From Roseburia sp. (GTDB lineage Bacteria; Bacillota; Clostridia; Lachnospirales; Lachnospiraceae): a stretch of 7,528 nt of DNA. Position 1 is the stretch's first letter. The number at the start of each line of letters is the position of its first letter. The stretch lies in NCBI GenBank assembly GCA_030844625.1, contig JAUUNJ010000119.1, positions 1-7,528 on the forward strand, read 5' to 3'. Shown here one piece after another: positions 1-5,344 of the stretch. The translations under genes and the position numbers were made by a program. A model generated the notes under the pieces. The model searched no databases. It had not been told where the DNA came from and saw nothing but the letters and a program-made list of their open reading frames with translations.

Positions 1-237
1 AGAGGATATTTCAAAAATGCAGCAGGATTTGTTTTTGGAAGACCTTTGATGTATAATACGTGGATAGAACAGCCATACAAGGAGGCGGTTATGTCCATAC
101 TTGGAGATTTGGATGTGCCTGTCATCTTTGATGCAGACATAGGACATAAGGGTCCGCAGTTCTCGATAGTAATGGGAGCGATGGCTAAAGTTACAAGTGA
201 AGGCGGAAAAGGGACTTTGGAATATCAAAGAAACTAA
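1..237 (+). CDS. S66 family peptidase (LD-carboxypeptidase / MccF-like), C-terminal part
   Basis: The reading frame is open from base 1, so only the last 78 residues of a protein usually about 300-350 residues long are visible. S66 serine peptidases cut the L,D-peptide bond of cytoplasmic muropeptides during peptidoglycan recycling, or inactivate microcin C-type compounds (MccF branch); the visible part cannot separate the two. The recognisable segment is VPVIFDADIGHKGPQ (visible residues 39-53), whose His49 (codon 145-147) fits the catalytic His of the Ser-Glu-His triad; the preceding FVFGRP stretch also fits the family. The Ser and Glu would lie upstream of the window. The Met at base 46 is internal, because the homologous sequence runs unbroken before it. 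The stop lies 21 bp before sufC, so the gene is probably the upstream member of that operon. Family assignment rests on remembered motifs. Confidence 0.8.
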   Translation, partial: RGYFKNAAGFVFGRPLMYNTWIEQPYKEAVMSILGDLDVPVIFDADIGHKGPQFSIVMGAMAKVTSEGGKGTLEYQRN

Positions 238-258
238 GTACAAAAAGGAGTTTTAGGT

Positions 259-984
259 ATGCTTGAATTGAAAGACGTTATGTTTAGCGTTACAGACGAC
301 AATGGAAAACTTAAAAATATAATAAACGGTATTAATCTGACAATCGATGAAAGTAAATTTGTGGCAATTACAGGACCGAATGGTTCGGGAAAATCTACGC
401 TTGCAAAATTAATTGTTGGAATTTTTAAACCTACATCGGGACAGATATTGTATAACGGAACAGATATTACAGATTTGTCTATCTCTGACAGGGCAAAGCT
501 GGGGATCAGTTTTGCTTTCCAGCAGCCGGTTCGCTTTAAGGGAATTAAAGTTCTTGATCTTTTGAGAATTGCAGCAGGAAAACAGCTCACAATCAGTGAG
601 GCCTGCGAATATCTTTCAGAGGTAGGTCTGTGTGCCAGAGATTACATTAACAGAGAAGTTGATGGCAGCCTTTCCGGTGGAGAGTTAAAGAGAATAGAGA
701 TTGCTACAATCATTGCAAGAGGGACGGAATTGTCAGTATTCGATGAGCCGGAGGCAGGAATTGATTTGTGGAGTTTTAACAGCCTGATCAAGGTTTTTGA
801 AAAGATGCAGAAAAATAACAAGAATTCTATTATTATAATATCTCACCAGGAGAGGATTCTTGATATTGCAGATGAAATTATTTTGCTTACCGATGGTTTG
901 ATAGAGGCACACGGAAGCAAGGATGAAATCATGCCGATGGTTCTTGGAACAAATAATGGAACCTGTGCCAAATTACAGTCATAA
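259..984 (+). CDS. sufC: SufC-type Fe-S cluster assembly ATPase
   Basis: This 241-residue protein is a complete soluble ABC ATPase of normal SufC length. It shows Walker A GPNGSGKST (residues 39-47), Q-loop FQQP (87-90), signature LSGGE (138-142), Walker B with catalytic Glu LSVFDEPEAGID (158-169) and H-loop His196 in IIIISHQ. The SufC-typical SFAFQQP and DEPEAGID wording and the lack of any permease gene separate it from transporter ATPases. In the SUF pathway SufC dimerises on its SufB/SufD partner and uses ATP to open the scaffold for cluster assembly in the cytoplasm. AGGAG at 246-250 lies 8 bases before the ATG and supports this start. The stop at 982-984 overlaps the ribosome binding site of the next gene, so the two are likely translated together. 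With the short SufB-like neighbour it resembles the two-gene SMS type (SmsC/SmsB). Confidence 0.93.
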   Translation: MLELKDVMFSVTDDNGKLKNIINGINLTIDESKFVAITGPNGSGKSTLAKLIVGIFKPTSGQILYNGTDITDLSISDRAKLGISFAFQQPVRFKGIKVLDLLRIAAGKQLTISEACEYLSEVGLCARDYINREVDGSLSGGELKRIEIATIIARGTELSVFDEPEAGIDLWSFNSLIKVFEKMQKNNKNSIIIISHQERILDIADEIILLTDGLIEAHGSKDEIMPMVLGTNNGTCAKLQS

Positions 985-994
985 GGAGGAAGTC

Positions 995-1912
995 ATGGAC
1001 AGAATACAGATGGAATTATTTGAACAGCTTACAGGACTTCATGAAATTCCTGCAGGGGCTTATAATATAAGAGCAAACAGTCAGAAGGACAGCAGAAATA
1101 CAACGGAAAATATTGATATTGTAACGAAAGATGATAAAGACGGTATTGATATTTACATTAAGCCGGGTACAAAAAATGAGAGTGTGCACATTCCGGTTGT
1201 AATCAGTAAGACCGGTCTGGAGGAATGTGTTTACAATGATTTTTATATCGGTGAGGGTGCAGATGTGCTGATTGTGGCAGGGTGCGGAATTCATAATGGT
1301 GGTGATAAGCGTTCCCGCCATGATGGAATTCATACATTCTATATTGGGAAAAATGCCAGAGTCAAATATGTGGAAAAGCATTACGGAAAAGGTGATGGAA
1401 ACGGTGAGAATGTAATGAATCCTACAACTGTTGTGAATATCGAAGAGGGCGGTTACATGGAAATGGAAACTGTTCAGATTAAAGGAATTGATTCTACAGA
1501 CAGAGTTACAACAGCAAAACTGGATAAGGATGCAAAAATTGTAATTACAGAAAGGCTGATGACCCATGGTAAGCAGGAGGCAACTACCAGATTTAAGGTT
1601 GATATGGATGGAGAAGGTTCCAGTGCCAATGTTATTTCCCGCTCCGTAGCAAAGAATGATTCAAAACAGACTTTTTATTCTGTAATCAATGGCAATGCAA
1701 AATGCAGTGGACATTCAGAGTGTGACGCTATTATTATGGATAATGCAAAAATCAGTGCAATTCCTGAAATCACCGCAAATGATCTGGAGGCATCATTAAT
1801 TCACGAAGCTGCTATTGGAAAGATTGCCGGAGAGCAGTTAATTAAATTACAGACTCTCGGTCTGACGGAGGAAGAGGCAGAAGAGCAGATTGTGAATGGA
1901 TTTTTAAAATAA
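995..1912 (+). CDS. sufB: Short SufB/SufD-family Fe-S scaffold protein (SmsB-like)
   Basis: The 305-residue product matches the SufB/SufD beta-helix core but is much shorter than classical SufB (roughly 470-490 residues). Seen features are VLIVAGCGIHNGG (91-103), KYVEKHYGKGDG (124-135), GHSECDAIIMDN (239-250) and the C-terminal HEAAIGKIAGEQL (270-282) ending in VNGFLK. His270-Glu271 align with the functionally important His433-Glu434 of E. coli SufB. By my hand alignment on the Pro-x-Ile motif, the E. coli Cys405 position is Ala251 here, while Cys243 lies nearby and could be an alternative ligand (inference). The protein should pair with SufC as a homodimeric scaffold. The ATG at 995 is chosen because AAGGAGG (983-989) sits 5 bases before it; an in-frame ATG at 923 would overlap sufC by 62 bases. 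No sufS, sufU or sufD follows; a terminator comes directly after. Confidence 0.88.
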   Translation: MDRIQMELFEQLTGLHEIPAGAYNIRANSQKDSRNTTENIDIVTKDDKDGIDIYIKPGTKNESVHIPVVISKTGLEECVYNDFYIGEGADVLIVAGCGIHNGGDKRSRHDGIHTFYIGKNARVKYVEKHYGKGDGNGENVMNPTTVVNIEEGGYMEMETVQIKGIDSTDRVTTAKLDKDAKIVITERLMTHGKQEATTRFKVDMDGEGSSANVISRSVAKNDSKQTFYSVINGNAKCSGHSECDAIIMDNAKISAIPEITANDLEASLIHEAAIGKIAGEQLIKLQTLGLTEEEAEEQIVNGFLK

Positions 1913-1926
1913 TTTATGAAAATATG

Positions 1927-1960
1927 TGGGAGAAATACATTTGTGTTTCTCCCATTTTGT
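1927..1960 (+). terminator. Intrinsic terminator after sufB
   Basis: TGGGAGAAA (1927-1935) is exactly complementary to TTTCTCCCA (1946-1954). The stem continues inward by a T-G wobble, an A-T and a C-G pair, giving 12 pairs around an ATTT tetraloop (1939-1942). TTTTGT follows at 1955-1960. The hairpin begins 15 bases after the sufB stop and should end the S66-sufC-sufB transcript. Confidence 0.85.
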
Positions 1961-1968
1961 AATATAAT
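1941..1968 (+). promoter_or_regulatory. Sigma-A-type promoter for the aldo/keto reductase gene
   Basis: A perfect TATAAT lies at 1963-1968. A weak -35 candidate TTGTGT (1941-1946) sits 16 bases upstream, inside the terminator hairpin. Transcription would start near 1975, leaving a leader of about 25 bases with GAAGGA (1984-1989) before the ATG at 2000. The -10 is convincing; the -35 is not. Confidence 0.6.
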
Positions 1969-1999
1969 GGTATTAGTTTTATCGAAGGAAACAAAAGAA

Positions 2000-3025
2000 A
2001 TGGGAAGAAGAGTAATATTAGGAAGTACAGGAATTAATGTAAACAAAAATGGATTCGGTGCCCTTCCGGTTCAGCGTGTGGGAATGGATGAGGCATGTAA
2101 AATTTTAAGAAAAGCTTATGACAATGGAATTGATTATTTTGATACTGCCCGATTTTATTCTGACAGTGAGAAAAAGATCGGAGAAGCTTTGTCTGATGTG
2201 CGGAATCAAATATATATTGCCACAAAAACTATGTCAACGGATGTGGAGGAGATGAAGCGTCAGTTAGATACCAGTCTTACCGACATGAAAACAGATTACA
2301 TAGATGTGTATCAGTTCCACAACCCTTCTTTTTGTCCGAAACCGGACGACGGAACAGGTCTCTATGAATATATGCTAAGTCTCAAGGAACAGGGAATTGT
2401 GAAACATATTGGATTTACCAATCATAGGATTCAAGTGGCAGAGGAGGCTGTAGAGTCAGGACTGTATGAGACATTACAGTTTCCATTTAACTGTCTGTCC
2501 AATGAGCGTGAACTGAAACTTGCCCAGACCTGCAAGGAGCGAAATGTAGGCTTTATCGCAATGAAAGCATTGTCAGGCGGGCTGATTACCAATTCTGCAG
2601 CTGCTTATGCATGGCAGTTGCAGTATGATAATGTACTTCCTATCTGGGGAATCCAGAGAGAAAGGGAACTGGACCAGTTCTTAAGTTATCAGGAGAATGA
2701 GCCGTCGATGGATGATCCGGTAATTAAATCGGTGATTGAGAAGGATGTTTCAGAACTGGCAGGCGAATTTTGCAGAGGATGCGGATACTGTATGCCCTGT
2801 CCTGTGGGAATCGAGATTAATAACTGTGCAAGACGTTCACTGCTCCTGAGAAGAGCACCGATAGATGATCAGCTTGGCGGCCAGGTAGAAAAGCAGATGA
2901 AAAATATTGAAAATTGTATTCACTGTAATCAGTGTAAGTCCAAGTGTCCGTATGGACTGGATACACCAAGATTGTTGGAAGAAAACTATAAGGATTATTT
3001 TCATGTATTGGAGAATGGATTTTAA
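2000..3025 (+). CDS. Aldo/keto reductase with C-terminal iron-sulfur domain
   Basis: The 341-residue cytoplasmic protein has an AKR (beta/alpha)8 domain followed by a Cys-rich tail. The AKR catalytic tetrad is visible: Asp48 and Tyr53 in FDTARFYSDSE, Lys76 in IYIATK and His107 in DVYQFHN. The tail carries C258-x2-C261-x2-C264-x2-C267-P, with Cys276 nearby, and C306-x2-C309-x2-C312-x3-C316-P, a ferredoxin-like pattern that could bind one or two 4Fe-4S clusters. Such AKR/Fe-S fusions are common in anaerobic Clostridia, mostly with unknown substrates; electron exchange with a ferredoxin is possible. NADPH preference cannot be judged. The ATG at 2000 is chosen because the frame's earlier ATG (1916) lies before the terminator and promoter, and because the homologous part starts at MGRRVILGSTG. 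It is probably a separate transcript from sufCB, although as an Fe-S protein it would depend on that kind of machinery. Confidence 0.9.
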   Translation: MGRRVILGSTGINVNKNGFGALPVQRVGMDEACKILRKAYDNGIDYFDTARFYSDSEKKIGEALSDVRNQIYIATKTMSTDVEEMKRQLDTSLTDMKTDYIDVYQFHNPSFCPKPDDGTGLYEYMLSLKEQGIVKHIGFTNHRIQVAEEAVESGLYETLQFPFNCLSNERELKLAQTCKERNVGFIAMKALSGGLITNSAAAYAWQLQYDNVLPIWGIQRERELDQFLSYQENEPSMDDPVIKSVIEKDVSELAGEFCRGCGYCMPCPVGIEINNCARRSLLLRRAPIDDQLGGQVEKQMKNIENCIHCNQCKSKCPYGLDTPRLLEENYKDYFHVLENGF

Positions 3026-3130
3026 TGAAAAGTATAAATCCCCGGAATATGAAAACTTAGTAAATTTTCATCCAAGTTATTGTAACCATGCATATCACGG
3101 TGCAATATAAATGTCAAGGGAAGTATTAAA

Positions 3131-3158
3131 TTAGTTTATAGCAACATAAACTTATAAA
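3131..3158 (+). promoter_or_regulatory. Weak candidate promoter for the S8 peptidase gene
   Basis: TATAAA (3153-3158) is preceded after 16 bases by TTAGTT (3131-3136), a poor -35. A start near 3165 would place the hairpin at 3165-3193 at the very 5' end of the transcript. No terminator is evident after the reductase gene, so readthrough from it is also possible. Confidence 0.25.
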
Positions 3159-3164
3159 AACGGT

Positions 3165-3193
3165 GTTGGGCTGTGACTGTGGAACAGTTCAAC
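3165..3193 (+). promoter_or_regulatory. Hairpin in the leader of the S8 peptidase gene
   Basis: GTTGGGCTGT (3165-3174) pairs with ACAGTTCAAC (3184-3193) as ten consecutive pairs, two of them G-T wobbles, around a 9-base loop. No T-run follows, so it is not a terminator. It ends 14 bases before the start codon, where no good Shine-Dalgarno sequence is present (only GGTAG at 3194-3198). It may protect the 5' end or limit translation; this is inference. Confidence 0.3.
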
Positions 3194-3207
3194 GGTAGAA
3201 TTTCAAT

Positions 3208-4917
3208 ATGAATGAAAAAATTGAAAATGTATTAAATCTGGCGCTGGATGCAACGCCGGAAGAATTAAATAGATCCCAGGAGTTGTCGGTTGGCTTTGAT
3301 GCGGCTACGGATTCCTGGGATTTAATTGTGCGTTACATAGGAACCCTTGATAATGTGCGCAGCATACCGGGAGTAACAATAAGAGAACTGTCAAATGGGT
3401 ATGCCATATTAAACGTTCCGGCAAATCAGGTGGATAATATTGCTGCTTTGGATGAAATTATTTTTGTGGAGAAACCCAAAAGACTAGAATATGCAATATT
3501 GAATGCCAAAAGGGAATCCTGCATTAATCAGGTACAGCAGGCGGGATTTCCGGGAGATGGCACTGGACTATTTGGTGAAGGTGTTATTGTTGGAATTGCA
3601 GACAGCGGAATTGATTACACTAATATGGTATTCCGGAATCAGGATGGAACAACAAGAATATTAAAACTTTGGGATCAGGTGACAGGAAGAATTTATGATG
3701 AGGAACAGATTAATCAGGCGCTGCAATCTGATAATCCATACACAATCGTAGATTCCAGAGACCCTACAGGACACGGAACTCATGTAGCAGGCATTGCAGC
3801 AGGAAATTTTGCAGACAATAAAAATGACAATCTGGGAATTGCTACAAAAAGCAGAATTATTTTTGTAAAAATGGCAACTGCATCAGAAAATTCTTTTCCA
3901 CGAACCACACAGTTGATGGAAGCGGTGGATTTTATGGTAAAGCAGGCAAATGAATATAATATGCCCCTGTCTATGAATTTAAGTTTTGGAAATACTTACG
4001 GTTCCCATGATGGAACATCTCTGATCTCTACATATCTTGATTCTGTGATAGATGGAAATCGAATCTCCATTCAGATTGGTTCGGGAAATGAGGGAGACAG
4101 TGCAGGGCATGCAGGAGGATTTGTGAATCCAGAGAATGATACGGAGATTGAACTTCAGGTTTCCAGATTTCAAAGGTCTTTTAGCGTGCAGTTGTGGAAA
4201 GACTATGTGGATAGTTTTGGTGTAGAAATTGTGGCACCGTCTGGAGAGCGAGCACCAATCATCCGCGAGAAAAGCACCATTAACCGTTATCGGCTGAACG
4301 ATACAGAATTGTTTCTTTTATATGGAACACCGAAACCGTTCAGCAGATTTCAGGAAATATATATGGATTTTATACCGGTGAACCAATATATTGACGAGGG
4401 AATATGGACCATAAGAATTGTACCGGAAAGAATTGTGGTGGGACGATATGATTTTTGGCTTCCAAACAGCCAGTCATTAAATGAAAATACAAGATTTTTA
4501 ACACCGGACCCATTGACAACTCTAACGATTCCCGGAGCAACCCTGAAAGCTGTGACAGTGGGAGCATATGACAGTGCTACAGGAAAGATGGCGACTTTCT
4601 CCGGTCGCGGGTTTCTGAGAGAAAATAATCAGGTAAAGCCTGATTTTGTGGCTCCGGGGGTCAATATAAGCTCTGCGGCACCGGGAGGGGGAATGTCAGT
4701 ACAGAGCGGAACTTCCATGGCAACTCCATTTGTGACCGGAAGCGTGGCGTTGATGATGGAGTGGGGAATTATCAGAGGGCACGATCCTTTTTTGTATGGG
4801 GAAAAAGTGAAGGCATATTTGATTAAAGGAGCAAGGCATTTGCAGGAGCTCAGTGAGTGGCCGAATCCTCAGGCGGGATGGGGAGCACTGTGCCTGAGGG
4901 ACAGTCTGCCGGAGTGA
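3208..4917 (+). CDS. Csp-like S8 (subtilisin) serine peptidase
   Basis: The 569-residue protein is a complete subtilase of the clostridial Csp type. Residues 1 to about 95 look like an intramolecular-chaperone prodomain (VLNLALDAT start, then EKPKRLEYA at 88-96, near where Csp prodomains are cut). The catalytic residues are intact: Asp132 in GIADSGIDY, His189 in GHGTHVAG, oxyanion Asn294 in GSGNEG and Ser503 in SGTSMATP. About residues 305-435, between Asn294 and Ser503, match the place of the jelly-roll insertion known from CspB. No signal peptide or membrane segment is seen. In Clostridium, CspB activates the cortex lytic enzyme pro-SleC at germination; Lachnospiraceae often carry several paralogues of unknown role, and no sleC or spore gene is adjacent, so the target here is open. 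ATG 3208 is the only early start after an in-frame stop at 3196-3198, despite its weak ribosome binding site. The gene's G+C is clearly higher than downstream DNA. Confidence 0.88.
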   Translation: MNEKIENVLNLALDATPEELNRSQELSVGFDAATDSWDLIVRYIGTLDNVRSIPGVTIRELSNGYAILNVPANQVDNIAALDEIIFVEKPKRLEYAILNAKRESCINQVQQAGFPGDGTGLFGEGVIVGIADSGIDYTNMVFRNQDGTTRILKLWDQVTGRIYDEEQINQALQSDNPYTIVDSRDPTGHGTHVAGIAAGNFADNKNDNLGIATKSRIIFVKMATASENSFPRTTQLMEAVDFMVKQANEYNMPLSMNLSFGNTYGSHDGTSLISTYLDSVIDGNRISIQIGSGNEGDSAGHAGGFVNPENDTEIELQVSRFQRSFSVQLWKDYVDSFGVEIVAPSGERAPIIREKSTINRYRLNDTELFLLYGTPKPFSRFQEIYMDFIPVNQYIDEGIWTIRIVPERIVVGRYDFWLPNSQSLNENTRFLTPDPLTTLTIPGATLKAVTVGAYDSATGKMATFSGRGFLRENNQVKPDFVAPGVNISSAAPGGGMSVQSGTSMATPFVTGSVALMMEWGIIRGHDPFLYGEKVKAYLIKGARHLQELSEWPNPQAGWGALCLRDSLPE

Positions 4918-4990
4918 GAAGAATATATTTTTCGGATTTGTTAAAAATTATTAAAATATAAAATTAAACATTTATTATTGCACATATAAA

Positions 4991-5022
4991 AAATATGGTA
5001 TAAAATATTTTACAACATATTT
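4991..5022 (+). promoter_or_regulatory. Promoter with 32-bp dyad, possible operator
   Basis: The segment is an imperfect palindrome centred between 5006 and 5007. The core TAAAATATTTTA (5001-5012) is perfect, and AAATATG (4991-4997) mirrors CATATTT (5016-5022); 14 of 16 positions pair. It overlaps an extended -10, TG-g-TATAAA (4996-5004), with a weak -35 TTGCAC (4978-4983) 15 bases upstream. A dimeric repressor bound here would block the promoter. AT-rich DNA produces palindromes easily, so function is inferred. Confidence 0.35.
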
Positions 5023-5117
5023 AGACAAAAAGTAAAAATGTGTTGATGGGGGCTAAAATTATAGTGAGGATATTTGGATGAATAAATATTAATTAAATCA
5101 TAATTATATTAATCTTT

Positions 5118-5182
5118 AGACGGCAAGACATATCTGAATTCGAAAAAAGTTTCCATGAGTTCGGAGTGGATTGTCGTTTTTT
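5118..5182 (+). ncRNA. Possible structured RNA ending in a terminator-like T-run
   Basis: ACGGCAA (5120-5126) pairs with TTGTCGT (5171-5177), extended outward by a G-T and an A-T pair. Inside an internal loop a second stem pairs 5133-5142 with 5156-5165 (ten pairs, three of them wobbles) around a 13-base loop. Six T's (5177-5182) end the structure. CATAAT at 5099-5104, with TTGGAT at 5074-5079 after a long 19-base spacer, could start a short transcript near 5111. It could be a small RNA, an attenuator in front of the TIR-NACHT gene, or a terminator left from a lost gene. It resembles no RNA family I can name. Confidence 0.3.
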
Positions 5183-5236
5183 ATAGGAGTTAGTAATGAT
5201 TTTAGAAATATAAAAATTGTTTGAAACTAGGTTTCT

Positions 5237-5301
5237 GTTAGTTTAATCCATAATTAAATAGGATTTTGAATCCCAAAAGTATACAAGGATATTAAACTAA
5301 T
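5237..5301 (+). repeat. Inverted repeat upstream of the TIR-NACHT gene
   Basis: TTAGTTTAAT (5238-5247) is the exact reverse complement of ATTAAACTAA (5291-5300). Between the arms sits a second hairpin, GGATT (5261-5265) with AATCC (5269-5273). The left arm overlaps TTTAAT (5242-5247), a possible -10 that lies 15 bases after TTGAAA (5221-5226). The whole could be an operator around a weak promoter or a folded leader 30-plus bases before the ribosome binding site. The repeat is certain; its role is not. Confidence 0.4.
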
Positions 5302-5344
5302 TAACATTTTACAAAGCAATAGATAAAGGTAAAGGAGTACTATA

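Larger units (their letters stand above)
4918..5344 (+). other. 427-bp AT-rich intergenic region with structured elements
   Basis: No normal-sized gene is seen on either strand. There is no convincing terminator after the peptidase gene. In order the gap holds: a 32-bp dyad over a TGgTATAAA extended -10 (4991-5022); GAGGA (5066-5070) before a four-codon ORF, Met-Asn-Lys-Tyr (5078-5092); a folded segment ending in six T's (5118-5182); AGGAG (5185-5189) before a five-codon ORF, Met-Ile-Leu-Glu-Ile (5196-5213); a small GAAAC-TAG-GTTTC hairpin (5223-5235); and a 10-bp inverted repeat (5238-5300). The frame from 5097 to the stop at 5184-5186 is open without a start codon and could be the decayed 3' end of a lost gene. 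The region may be a long regulated leader for the TIR-NACHT gene, a small-RNA locus, or scarred DNA at an island junction. Confidence 0.6.

Noticed and set aside
46..237. Separate 63-residue gene from ATG 46
   Set aside because: It is the in-frame tail of an S66 peptidase whose conserved sequence runs to the window's first base.
923..994. Extended N-terminus of the SufB-like gene from ATG 923
   Set aside because: It would overlap sufC by 62 bases and encodes a stretch unlike SufB; AAGGAGG with 5-base spacing supports ATG 995.
1016..1567. 183-residue minus-strand ORF inside the sufB-like gene
   Set aside because: It lies opposite a well-supported gene, is Cys/His/Ile-rich without recognisable motifs, and looks like an antisense shadow. 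The smaller minus-strand frames at 234-590, 1801-2046, 2034-2225, 3979-4173 and 4370-4567 are rejected likewise.
1916..1999. Reductase start at ATG 1916
   Set aside because: This stretch contains the terminator and the TATAAT promoter, and AKR homology starts at ATG 2000.
3049..3071. ATGAAAA / TTTTCAT hairpin as a terminator for the reductase gene
   Set aside because: The 7-bp stem is nearly all A-T and no T-run follows.
2907..3110. 67-residue ORF overlapping the reductase 3' end
   Set aside because: It is an alternative frame of the Fe-S domain codons with no ribosome binding site and no family resemblance.
5301..5327. TTAACA (5301-5306) as -35 of a TIR-NACHT promoter
   Set aside because: No fitting -10 lies at the right distance, and a start there would fall on the ribosome binding site.
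4918..5344. CRISPR array, tRNA, attachment site or insertion-sequence ends in the gap
   Set aside because: No regularly spaced direct repeats, no cloverleaf, and no paired terminal repeats with target duplication were seen.
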